From: CADEFF01 sp964569315
GTDB lineage: Bacteria > Pseudomonadota > Alphaproteobacteria > Dongiales > Dongiaceae
Direction of reading: 5' to 3'
Length of the DNA: 64,000 bases
NCBI GenBank assembly: GCA_964569315.1
Contig: CAZMUZ010000003.1
Coordinates: forward strand, 29,707 to 93,706
In this document: positions 17,066-24,674 of the stretch, one piece after another
How the letters are laid out: every line of letters starts with the position of its first letter
Numbering within the stretch: position 1 is the stretch's first letter
Translations under genes and position numbers: made by a program
Notes under the pieces: generated by a model
Database searches by the model: none
The model's input: only the letters and a program-made list of their open reading frames with translations
What the model was told of the DNA's origin: nothing

Positions 17066-18707
17066 AGAGACGCTCCTTGAAGGGCTGCAGCCCGACGCGG
17101 CGGTAGGTGTCGAGGAAGCGCTCGCCCTCGATGCGGATGCCGAGATAGGTGTCGACGATGGTGTCGACCGCATCGACGACGCGGTCATAGGCGAAGGCGG
17201 GCCCGACGATGTCGCCGAGCGCCGCCGTCTCGTCGGCGCTGCCGCCGAGCGTGATCTGGTAGAACTCCTCACCCTTCTTGTCGACGCCGAGGATGCCGAT
17301 ATGACCGACATGATGATGGCCGCAGGCGTTGATGCAGCCCGAGATCTTGATCTTGAGCTCGCCGATCTTCGCCTGACGCTCGGGATCGGCGAAGCGGCGG
17401 CCGATCGCCTGCGACACCGGGATCGAGCGGGCGTTGGCGAGGCTGCAATAGTCGAGCCCCGGGCAGGCGATGATGTCGGTGATGAGGCCGGCATTGGCGG
17501 CGGCCAGATCGAAGAAGCCGAGATTGCGCCAGAGCTCGTAGAGATCGGCCTCCTTCACATGCGCGAGCACGAGATTCTGCTCGTGCGTGACGCGGACCTC
17601 GCCGAAGCTGAAGCGCTCGGCGATATCCGCCATCGCTTCCATCTGCCGGTCGGACGCGTCGCCCGGCACGCCGCCCTCGGGCTTCAGCGAGACGGTCACG
17701 ATGGCGTAGCCCGGCTGCTTGTGCCGCGAGACGTTGGTGCGGACCCAGCGCGCGAAGTCCCGGTTCTCGAAACGCTTGGCGTGGAAGGCCGGCGTCTCGG
17801 CGGGCAGGGTCTCGTAAGGCGGCAGAGCGAAATGGGCGTGGATGCGCTCGAACTCCGCGGCCGGCAGCTCGAGGTCCTCGTTGCGGCTCGCCTGCCACTC
17901 CGCCTCGACCAGCCGCGCGAATTCCGCGGCGCCGACCGCGCCCACCAGGATCTTGATGCGCGCCTTGTGGATGTTGTCGCGCCGGCCGAGCTGGTTATAG
18001 ACGCGGAGGATCGCCTCCAGATAGGAGAGCAGATACTGCTTCGGCAGGAAGGGCCGGATCGTCTCCGCCAGCATCGGCGTGCGGCCCTGGCCGCCGCCCA
18101 CCATCACCTCGAAGCCGATCTCCCCGGCCGCGTCGCGATGCATCCGCAGGCCGATATCGTGCACGCAGAGCGCGGCGCGGTCGTGCGGCGAACCGGTGAT
18201 GGCGATCTTGAACTTGCGCGGCAGGAACGAGAATTCGGGATGGAAGGTCGACCATTGACGGATGATCTCGCACCACACCCGCGGGTCTTCGATCTCGTCG
18301 AAGGCGACGCCGGCGAACTGGTCGGCCGTGGTGTTGCGCACGCAGTTCCCGGAGGTCTGGATGGCATGCATCTCGACCTCGGCGAGCTCGCCCAGGATGT
18401 CCGGCGCCTGCTCGAGCTTGATCCAGTGATACTGGATGTTCTGGCGCGTGGTGAAATGGCCGTAGCCCTTGTCGAAGCGCCGGGCGATGTAGGCGAGCTT
18501 GCGGAGCTGCGTCGAGGAGAGCATGCCGTAGGGGATCGCGACCCGCAGCATGTAGGCATGGAGCTGCAGATAGAGGCCGTTCATCAGCCGCAGCGGCTTG
18601 AATTCGTCCTCGCTGATGTCGCCGGCGATGCGCCGGCCGACCTGGTCGCGGAACTGCTCGACCCGCTCGGCGAGGATACGGTGATCGTATTCGTCGTAGC
18701 GATACAT
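17052..18707 (-). CDS. cysI: Sulfite reductase, ferredoxin-type hemoprotein CysI
   Basis: The enzyme reduces sulfite to sulfide with a siroheme-[4Fe-4S] centre. The cluster/siroheme ligands are complete: CPGLDYC (CX5C) and CINAC (CX3C) in SGCINACGHHHVGHIGILG. Two ferredoxin-like half-domains are visible (YGHFTTRQNIQYHW and VRVTHEQNLVLAHV). Length is 551 residues from the ATG at 18707, which overlaps the upstream stop as TGATG. No flavoprotein subunit (cysJ) is next to it, fitting ferredoxin or another small donor. A nitrite reductase is less likely given cysH and cysG in the operon. Confidence 0.92.
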   Translation of the reverse strand: MYRYDEYDHRILAERVEQFRDQVGRRIAGDISEDEFKPLRLMNGLYLQLHAYMLRVAIPYGMLSSTQLRKLAYIARRFDKGYGHFTTRQNIQYHWIKLEQAPDILGELAEVEMHAIQTSGNCVRNTTADQFAGVAFDEIEDPRVWCEIIRQWSTFHPEFSFLPRKFKIAITGSPHDRAALCVHDIGLRMHRDAAGEIGFEVMVGGGQGRTPMLAETIRPFLPKQYLLSYLEAILRVYNQLGRRDNIHKARIKILVGAVGAAEFARLVEAEWQASRNEDLELPAAEFERIHAHFALPPYETLPAETPAFHAKRFENRDFARWVRTNVSRHKQPGYAIVTVSLKPEGGVPGDASDRQMEAMADIAERFSFGEVRVTHEQNLVLAHVKEADLYELWRNLGFFDLAAANAGLITDIIACPGLDYCSLANARSIPVSQAIGRRFADPERQAKIGELKIKISGCINACGHHHVGHIGILGVDKKGEEFYQITLGGSADETAALGDIVGPAFAYDRVVDAVDTIVDTYLGIRIEGERFLDTYRRVGLQPFKERLYGAR

Positions 18708-19012
18708 CAGGCGGGGCGCCCTTCCGCCTGCTTGCCGAGCTCGGGATGGATGCTGGGGCCGCGCGAGCGGATGCGCTCCTTGGTGGTGCGCGGCACGAGG
18801 AGGCCCGCTTCGACGGTCACGTCCGCGCGATAGGGCGCCACGACGATCTGCGCCTTCACGGCGGCATCGGCGGTGCCGAGCAGCTCGGCCGCCGCGGCTT
18901 CGCCTTCGACGACGACCGCGTCCGCGAGGCGCTCGGACCAGTAGCCCTCGGGGGCGAGATAGACGACGGCGCCGTCGCGCAAGCGGTTGGCCGTGACGAT
19001 TTCCTGGGTCAT
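18707..19012 (-). CDS. DUF2849 protein, sulfite-reductase companion
   Basis: This is a 101-residue protein beginning MTQEIVTANRLRDG, as DUF2849 members do, with ANRLRDGAVVYLAPEGYWSE as the conserved N-terminal part. It is found almost only beside cysI in alphaproteobacteria. Its start overlaps the cysG stop by 4 bp and its stop overlaps the cysI ATG by 1 bp. No motif tells its role; an electron-donor or assembly function for CysI would be a guess. Confidence 0.88.
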   Translation of the reverse strand: MTQEIVTANRLRDGAVVYLAPEGYWSERLADAVVVEGEAAAAELLGTADAAVKAQIVVAPYRADVTVEAGLLVPRTTKERIRSRGPSIHPELGKQAEGRPA

Positions 19013-20412
19013 GCCGTGAGCCTTTCGGGTAGTTCGGCGGCGAGGGTCGCGGCCGCATCCGCCCGGGATGCGACCTCGCCGATGAGGATGAGTGCCGGAC
19101 CGCGCACGAGATTGCGGGCGACCAGGCTGCCGAGCTCGGCGAGCCGGCCGGCGAGAATGCGTTGATCGGGGCGCGTGCCGTTCTCGATGAGTGCTACCGG
19201 CGTCGCCGGCGCGAGGCCGTGCGCCAGCAGATTCTCCATGACGCGCTGGGCGGCGCCGACGCCCATATAGATCGCGAGGGTCTGGCGCGGCTGCGCGAGC
19301 GCGGCCCAGTCGAGCGCGGGCTCGCCCGCCTTGCCTTCGGCGGTCGCGATGACGAGCGCCTGGGCATGATCGCGATGGGTGAGCGGGATGCCGGCCGCCG
19401 CGGCGCAACCGAGCGCCGCCGTGATCCCCGGGACGACCTCGGCCGGAACGCCAGCGGCCCGCAGCGCGTCGAGCTCCTCGCCGCCGCGGCCGAAGATGAA
19501 GGGATCGCCGCCCTTGAGCCTGACCACGCGATGGCCGGCGCGCGCTTCCGCGACGAGCAGCGCGTTGATCGCCGCCTGCGACATGGCCTGCCGGCCGGGG
19601 GCCTTGCCGACGAAGATGCGGCGCGCATCGCGCCGGATGCGGTCGAGGATCGCGGGATCGACCAGCCGGTCGTACAGCACCACGTCCGCAGTCTCGAGAT
19701 GGCGGAGCGCCTTCAAGGTGAGGAGCTCCGGATCGCCGGGGCCGGCGCCGACGATGGCGACGCGCTCGGCCTCGGCGTCGGCACGGCGGTTGATGTGGGA
19801 GAGCAGCCGTTCGGCCGCCTCCGGCTCGCGGCCCGCGAGCACCGCATCGGCCGCCGGGCCGTCGAAGAACTTTTCCCAGAGCCGCAACCGCTCGCGCCGG
19901 TCGGCGAAGCGCGCGGCGATGGCACCGCGGAAGCGCTGGGCGAAGCGCGCGAGGGCGCCGAGACGCGCCGGCAGCATCGCCTCGATGCGCTCGCGGATCC
20001 GGCGCGCGAGGATCGGCGCCGTGCCGGCGGTCGAGATGCCGATGATGACGGGATCGCGATCGACGATCGCGGGCACGATGAAATCGGAAAGCTCGGCACG
20101 ATCGACGACATTGACCGGAACGCCGATCGCCTTCGCCGCGTCGGCGACGCGCTCGTCGAGCGCGCTCTCGCCGCTCGCCGCGACGACGAGCGTCGCATCC
20201 TCGAGATCGCTCGCCGCGAAGTCCCGGCGCTGCCAGTCGATGCGGCCCTCGATGGCGAGCGATTCGATCTCCGGCTCGGCCTCGCCGGCGATCAGGCGAA
20301 CCCGCGCCCGCGCCCGGGTCAGCAGCCGCAGCTTCTGCAACGCGGCCTCCCCGCCGCCGATGACGACGACGCGACGATCCGCGATCGAGAAGAAGGTCGG
20401 AAAATAATCCAT
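19009..20412 (-). CDS. cysG: Siroheme synthase CysG
   Basis: This is a trifunctional enzyme making siroheme, the CysI cofactor, from uroporphyrinogen III. The N-terminal precorrin-2 dehydrogenase/ferrochelatase domain (about residues 1-200) has the NAD loop VVVIGGGEAALQKL and STAGTAP. The C-terminal SAM methyltransferase domain (about 205-455) has VGAGPGDPELLTLKAL, VRLKGGDPFIFGRGGEE and VVPGITAA. The ATG at 20412 (MDYFPTFFS) matches the family N-terminus; a GTG 33 bp upstream is possible. Length is 467 residues. First gene of the cys operon, with a mapped-looking promoter 60-90 bp upstream. Confidence 0.94.
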   Translation of the reverse strand: MDYFPTFFSIADRRVVVIGGGEAALQKLRLLTRARARVRLIAGEAEPEIESLAIEGRIDWQRRDFAASDLEDATLVVAASGESALDERVADAAKAIGVPVNVVDRAELSDFIVPAIVDRDPVIIGISTAGTAPILARRIRERIEAMLPARLGALARFAQRFRGAIAARFADRRERLRLWEKFFDGPAADAVLAGREPEAAERLLSHINRRADAEAERVAIVGAGPGDPELLTLKALRHLETADVVLYDRLVDPAILDRIRRDARRIFVGKAPGRQAMSQAAINALLVAEARAGHRVVRLKGGDPFIFGRGGEELDALRAAGVPAEVVPGITAALGCAAAAGIPLTHRDHAQALVIATAEGKAGEPALDWAALAQPRQTLAIYMGVGAAQRVMENLLAHGLAPATPVALIENGTRPDQRILAGRLAELGSLVARNLVRGPALILIGEVASRADAAATLAAELPERLTA

Positions 20413-20458
20413 CGGCTGCCGGCTCCCGTCCGGCCAATACCGCACGCCGATGCGGTAT

Positions 20459-20492
20459 TTACCTGCGACCTATTTCACCATTCGGCAGGTAA
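20459..20492. promoter_or_regulatory. Inverted repeat overlapping the cys promoter
   Basis: Perfect 8-bp arms TTACCTGC (20459-20466) and GCAGGTAA (20485-20492) with 18 bp between. It spans the predicted -10 and start site of the cys operon, the position expected for a repressor site or for a leader hairpin. Confidence 0.5.
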
Positions 20493-20500
20493 GGAGTCAA
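20472..20500 (-). promoter_or_regulatory. Predicted sigma-70 promoter of the cysG operon
   Basis: On the minus strand TTGACT (20500-20495) and TGAAAT (20477-20472) are separated by exactly 17 bp, matching 5/6 and 4/6 of the consensus. Transcription would begin near 20465, about 53 nt before the cysG ATG. Confidence 0.6.
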
Positions 20501-20504
20501 TGAA

Positions 20505-20532
20505 AACACATTCTACGACCGTAGTATGTGTT
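20505..20532. promoter_or_regulatory. 28-bp palindrome just upstream of the cys -35 element
   Basis: Outer arms AACACAT (20505-20511) and ATGTGTT (20526-20532), inner arms CTACG (20513-20517) and CGTAG (20520-20524); 12 of 14 pairs match. The centre lies about 53 bp upstream of the predicted start site, immediately behind the -35 box, as for an activator operator. The regulator is not in the window. Confidence 0.65.
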
Positions 20533-20623
20533 AGCTTGAACGCTTCCTCGCGTTATTTTTCCGCATATGAATTACACAATGTATATCAATCATATAAACG
20601 ATGGGAGAGCATCAGGGGTCAGA

Positions 20624-20646
20624 AATAACATTTACAACATGTTATT
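20624..20646. repeat. Inverted repeat in AT-rich leader region
   Basis: Perfect 8-bp arms AATAACAT (20624-20631) and ATGTTATT (20639-20646) with a 7-bp spacer, in a pocket (about 20533-20650) far more AT-rich than the rest of the window. It lies about 170 bp upstream of the cys promoter. Function unknown. Confidence 0.4.
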
Positions 20647-20652
20647 ATAACG

Positions 20653-20685
20653 ACCCGACGGCCCTGCGGAGGGGTCTCGCCGGGT
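20653..20685 (-). terminator. Hairpin after the EamA gene
   Basis: ACCCG (20653-20657) pairs with CGGGT (20681-20685) with interrupted inner pairing, ten bases past the stop of the EamA gene and followed on the minus strand by a short T-containing stretch. It is a weak terminator candidate that would insulate the cys promoter. Confidence 0.35.
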
Positions 20686-20694
20686 GAAATCCGC

Positions 20695-21588
20695 CTACGC
20701 CGTCGGGAGATCGCGCGGCGCCTCGCCCGCGACCGGCCGCGGCGATTTCCGCTCCCAGGTGCTGAGGCCGACGCCGGCGATGACGATGGCCCCGCCGACC
20801 AGCGTGATCAGGGTCGGCTGCTCCCCCAGCACCGCCATGCCGCCGATCACGCCGATCACGGGAACGAGCAGCAGCACCGGCGAGACCTGGTTCACGCTGT
20901 AGCGCGCGATGAGCCGGTACCAGATCGAATAGCCGAGCGCCGTCATGCCGAGGCCGAGATAGAGCACGATCAGCCAGCCCTTCCAGTCGGCGCTCCGCAG
21001 CACGGCCATATGGCCCTCCTCGAAGATGAACGAGGCGATGAAGAGCTGCGGGGTCACCAGCACGGCGATCCAGGTCATCAGCCGGAAGCCGCCGATATGG
21101 CTGACCGTCTTGGCCAGCACCTGCCCCGAGGCCCAGGTCACCCCGCCGCCGACGACCAGGAGGATCGGCCAGAGCGCGCCTTCGAGGCGCGGCTGGCCGG
21201 CGATGACGACGGCCCCGATGAAGGCGATCGCGATGCCGAGGCCGCGCAGCCAGGTGATCTTCTCCTTGAGGAAGACCACCGCCAGCAGCGCCGCGAGCGG
21301 GCCCTCGAGCTGGATCAGGATGGTGCCGAGCGAAGCGTCGATATCGCGGAGCGCCATGAAGGTGAGGCTGTAGGAGACGGCGCCGGCGATGAGGGAGATC
21401 AGCAGGATGCGCGGCATCTCCTCGCGCGGCAGCGGCGCGAACCAGACCATCACGAGCGCGGCGAGGCCGAACCGGAAGGCCAGCAGGAAGATCGGGGGGA
21501 ACTGTCCGATCCCGGCCTTGGCGAACACGAATCCCATGCCCCAGAGCGCCGCCAGCAGGAGGGCCGCGAGAAGATCGATGGGCTTCAT
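20695..21588 (-). CDS. EamA/DMT-family transporter
   Basis: The product has 297 residues with about ten hydrophobic segments arranged as two five-segment EamA repeats (residues 1-140 and 150-285), the plan of drug/metabolite exporters such as RhaT and YdcZ relatives. LLLAALWGMGFVFAKAGIG at the start and the LGTILIQLEGPLAALLAVVFLKEK stretch at the end of the first repeat (key part LEGPLAALLAVVFLKE) are typical. Substrate unknown; amino acids or related metabolites are common for the family. The ATG at 21588 fits the first membrane segment. It is upstream of the cys operon on the same strand, which may hint at a sulfur-amino-acid link but does not show it. Confidence 0.85.
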   Translation of the reverse strand: MKPIDLLAALLLAALWGMGFVFAKAGIGQFPPIFLLAFRFGLAALVMVWFAPLPREEMPRILLISLIAGAVSYSLTFMALRDIDASLGTILIQLEGPLAALLAVVFLKEKITWLRGLGIAIAFIGAVVIAGQPRLEGALWPILLVVGGGVTWASGQVLAKTVSHIGGFRLMTWIAVLVTPQLFIASFIFEEGHMAVLRSADWKGWLIVLYLGLGMTALGYSIWYRLIARYSVNQVSPVLLLVPVIGVIGGMAVLGEQPTLITLVGGAIVIAGVGLSTWERKSPRPVAGEAPRDLPTA

Positions 21589-21719
21589 GATCGGGAAATT
21601 CCGGTGGGCTGAAGGAAAGCGCTGCGAGGCTAGCCCGGCGCCCCTGCCAAGGCCAGCATCCCGCGGCAGCAGGTCTGCCCTGCGACCGATGCGCGGGGCT
21701 CGCCCGCAACAAGAGAAGC

Positions 21720-22070
21720 TTATTTCGTCCCCGCCGCCTTCACCTGGACATAGATCCGGCGGGGGGCCGCCTCGAAATAATGGAAGAGGGCCGGGCAGAG
21801 CCAACCCTCCATATCGAGCGCCGGCGCATAGTACCAGTTCCCGCCCAGCTCCTCGCGACGCCATTCGAGCATGAGCTCGTGACCGGGAAAGGGACCGGCC
21901 GAGAAGATCAGGCGGAAACCGCGTTCCGCGTCCGGAAGGTTCGCCACGACGCGATCGATCATGCTGTCGGCGCCGGCGACGAACGGCTCCTGCACCAGGC
22001 CGACCCGCGCGTCGTCGAACACCCACATGCCGTGATGACGATAGGGGGCGATGACGTTGATGCTGTTCAT
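21720..22070 (-). CDS. Small DUF6717-like protein
   Basis: This is a 116-residue soluble protein, MNSINVIAPYRHHGMWVFDD at the start, with several aromatic residues and no signal peptide or membrane segment. The opening and the LVQEPFVAGADSMID stretch resemble proteins annotated as DUF6717, from memory and not verified. No catalytic motif is evident. It stands alone, divergent from the FkbM gene, with a 131-bp gap to the EamA gene that holds nothing recognisable. Confidence 0.7.
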   Translation of the reverse strand: MNSINVIAPYRHHGMWVFDDARVGLVQEPFVAGADSMIDRVVANLPDAERGFRLIFSAGPFPGHELMLEWRREELGGNWYYAPALDMEGWLCPALFHYFEAAPRRIYVQVKAAGTK

Positions 22071-22250
22071 GGCGGCGTCCGTTCCGTCCGGCGAAGACCG
22101 TCCCGCCCCGCGCGGAACCGGTATAATATCCTATGAGCGCGACGGCCGCAGCGATCGGGCGGTCGACGCCGACGCGGAGGCGAGACGTTTCGCCTCCGGG
22201 AGCGCCGTTTCGCACGGGCAGACATCACCGGCAGTTTCATCGAGGCCTGC

Positions 22251-23129
22251 ATGCTCACGAGCTACGCGCAGAATTTCGAGGATGTCTATATCCACCGGGC
22301 ATTCCGCGATCTCGAACAAGGCTTCTATGTCGATATCGGGGCCTATGATGCGACCGAAGCCTCGGTGACCCGCTTTTTCTACGATCGCGGATGGTCCGGC
22401 ATCAATATCGAGCCCGGCCCGTCCTTCGCGAGGCTGGCGGCGCAGCGCCCGCGCGACCTCAACCTGCAACTGCTCGTCGCCGACCGGAACGGCGAGGCCG
22501 ATTTCTTCCACTATGCCGACGCCCCCGGCCTGTCGAGCATGGCGCCCGTTCCGGATACCGTCGGCGTTCCGCTCGGCGAACTCACCACGAGCCGGCTCCC
22601 CTGCCTGTCGCTGGACGAAGTCGTGAGGACCCATCTGCGGGGCCGCCATGTGCATTTCCTCAAGATCGACGTGGAGGGCGCGGAAGCCGCGATCGTGAAT
22701 GCGGCCGACTGGCGGAGCTTCCGCCCCGAGCTTCTCCTCATCGAAGCGACCTATCCGATGACCACGCGACGACGCGACGAGGCCTGGTCCGGGACGCTTC
22801 TGCGCAACGGCTATCACGAGATGTTTTTCGACGGGATCAATCTCTATTTTCTTCGCGAGGAAAGCCTCGGCCGTCGGGGCGCATTCGCCTTTCCCGCCAA
22901 CGCGCTCGACGGGTTCCAGAAATATCTCCCGCGGGAGGAAATCCTCGCCAGGGCCGCAGCCTTTCTGGTCGACGGCACGGTCCCTGCCGAAGCGGCAGGC
23001 GTTGCGGGCCCTCAGAAGCCCGATAGGGCGGCGGCGCCGCGCAGCCGACCGGCCTCTCGCTGGATGCGCCTCCGGGGATTTCTGCGGCAGGGCCCCCGAC
23101 GCGGGGGACCCGGGCGCGATCGCGGCTGA
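22251..23129 (+). CDS. FkbM-family methyltransferase
   Basis: This 292-residue SAM-dependent methyltransferase has the FkbM signature: SYAQNFEDVYIHRAF at the N-terminus, the SAM loop YVDIGAYDA, INIEPGPSF, and HFLKIDVEGAE (motif with Asp/Glu) at about residues 140-150. FkbM enzymes usually methylate hydroxyl groups on sugars or polyketides. The last 45 residues are Arg/Pro-rich and probably disordered. The start is ATG at 22251, 180 bp from the divergent neighbour; TATAAT occurs at 22122-22127 but without a convincing -35. It opens a glycan-related locus with the two glycosyltransferase genes and gmd. Confidence 0.85.
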   Translation: MLTSYAQNFEDVYIHRAFRDLEQGFYVDIGAYDATEASVTRFFYDRGWSGINIEPGPSFARLAAQRPRDLNLQLLVADRNGEADFFHYADAPGLSSMAPVPDTVGVPLGELTTSRLPCLSLDEVVRTHLRGRHVHFLKIDVEGAEAAIVNAADWRSFRPELLLIEATYPMTTRRRDEAWSGTLLRNGYHEMFFDGINLYFLREESLGRRGAFAFPANALDGFQKYLPREEILARAAAFLVDGTVPAEAAGVAGPQKPDRAAAPRSRPASRWMRLRGFLRQGPRRGGPGRDRG

Positions 23130-23226
23130 CGGAGGCCGCCATCCGGGCGGTCGAAGCCGCGCCGGGCAGATTGTCTTCGGAAGGGATTTCTCCGGCGGTG
23201 GCGCCCGACCTGCCGCCGCAACGGCT

Positions 23227-24459
23227 TCATCGGGGCGCGTCGAGCGGCAGGGAACCGTTCGCACGCTGCGAGGCGCTATCGAACGGACCTGGCCGGGAGC
23301 GACCGGCCGTCGCCAGCGTCTGTCGATAGAACTGGAGCAACCGTTGGGCGGCGATCTCCCACCGCAGATTGGCATGGGCGAAAGCCCGGCCGTTGCCGCC
23401 CAGACGACGGCGCAAGTCGGGATCGGCCGCCAGCGCTGCCACTTTCTCGGCGATCTCCTCCGCCGCGCCCGTATGCGTGACCAGGCAATGCTCGCCGTCG
23501 CGCAGATGCGTCGCGATGTTGCAGTCCGGCATCACCACCGGCCGGCCGCTGGCGAGGAACATCGGCAGCTTGCAGGGGAGCCGGTAGTTGTTGAACGAAT
23601 CCGGCCGCCCCGGCTGCACGAGGATGTCGGAGATCGCGAGGAGTTCCGGAATGCGGCTCGCCGGTCGGTCGCCGAGGTCGATGAAATTCGGCGGCCGCTC
23701 GAGTTTCGTCGCCAGCGCGCCGCTCGCCGGATGGCCGGTCCGCACCAGATGGACGGGCAGGCCGCGCCGGCCGAGCAAGGTCACCGCCCGGTACAGTTCC
23801 GCGACGTCCTGGACGTTCGCAGGATGCACATTGCCCGGATAGAACAGCACTAGGGCGCCATTCGGGATGCCGAGGGAGCGCCGCAGCGCGGCATCCGCCG
23901 TCGCGGCCAGATCGAAGATTTCCGGCTCGCAGCCCGGCCAAAAGACCAATCCCGGAACATGCGCGGGGCGGAAGCGCTCCAGGCTCTCGAAGATGCAGGT
24001 CATGCCGGCGGCGCCCGCGAGAAACCCGCGCCACTGGCGCGGATCGATCAAGCCCCGGCGCCAGCGGCCGAACTTCCCGCGCGCGCGCCTTTCGGCGGCC
24101 GCGCGAAAGGCTAGATAGAGGCGGCGCTCATTGTCCTCCAGATGGACGAGATAAGGCGCGCCGAGACGCGCCGCGAGATCGAGGCTCGGGCGCCGGACGA
24201 TCTCGCGCGGCGTCCAGGCATGGATCAGCACATCCTCGCGGTCGGGCTTGCCGCCGTCGCGGAAGCCGAAGCGATGCGATGCCTGTCGAAACGTTTTTAC
24301 GGAGAAACGCGGCGTTCCGAAGCTGGCGACCGTTTCCGGCCGGTGCGGCACGAGCACGGTGCAGCGGACCTGCAATCGTTCCAGCTCGTTGGCGAGGTGG
24401 AACAGGTGGATGCCGCTCGTATTGTCGAACCAGTGATAGTTGACAAATATGACGTGCAT
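23227..24459 (-). CDS. GT4-family glycosyltransferase
   Basis: This 410-residue protein has the two-Rossmann GT-B plan. The N-terminal half starts VIFVNYHWFDNTSGIHLFHLANEL. The C-terminal half has LFYPGNVHPANVQD, then SDILVQPGRPDSFNNYRLPCKLPMFLASGRPVV (key residues DSFNNYRLPCKLPEF-type E/K replaced by F), matching group-1 glycosyltransferases loosely: the usual E-x7-E motif reads DSFNNYRLPCK here. It faces the tri-domain glycosyltransferase gene and is convergent with the FkbM gene. Product and acceptor unknown; surface polysaccharide assembly is inferred from the neighbours. Confidence 0.78.
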   Translation of the reverse strand: MHVIFVNYHWFDNTSGIHLFHLANELERLQVRCTVLVPHRPETVASFGTPRFSVKTFRQASHRFGFRDGGKPDREDVLIHAWTPREIVRRPSLDLAARLGAPYLVHLEDNERRLYLAFRAAAERRARGKFGRWRRGLIDPRQWRGFLAGAAGMTCIFESLERFRPAHVPGLVFWPGCEPEIFDLAATADAALRRSLGIPNGALVLFYPGNVHPANVQDVAELYRAVTLLGRRGLPVHLVRTGHPASGALATKLERPPNFIDLGDRPASRIPELLAISDILVQPGRPDSFNNYRLPCKLPMFLASGRPVVMPDCNIATHLRDGEHCLVTHTGAAEEIAEKVAALAADPDLRRRLGGNGRAFAHANLRWEIAAQRLLQFYRQTLATAGRSRPGPFDSASQRANGSLPLDAPR

Positions 24460-24674
24460 CGGAAACCGGGCTCCGGGCCGCAGCGGCCTATGGTTCCGGC
24501 GACGAACCGACAAAGCGAGCGCGATAGGGTGACGGCAGGCAACGATAGTTGAGTGCGTTCCCTCTGTCACCAAGCCTGCGGGCGGCGCCGGGGGAAATCG
24601 GCCGGTCTCGCGTCCGGAGCTCGCCCCGGGATCGATCCGACCGGGCGGCGACGCGGAAGCGCGCCCCGGCTAGA

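Noticed and set aside
20539..20560. Terminator or attenuator (AACGC/GCGTT stem followed by ATTTTT) on the plus strand in the cys leader
   Set aside because: The stem is only 5 bp and no plus-strand gene precedes it; it is most likely fortuitous in the AT-rich stretch.
20500..20628. 42-codon plus-strand frame (ATG at 20500, AAGGAG upstream) in the cys leader
   Set aside because: Its ATG lies in the predicted -35 of the cys promoter, its sequence includes the operator dyad, and it is opposite to the operon. The ribosome-site spacing (4 nt) is too short.
22122..22127. Perfect TATAAT before the FkbM gene as a promoter
   Set aside because: There is no -35-like hexamer at 16-18 bp, and the sequence is nearly as good on the other strand; it may still be used but is not supported.
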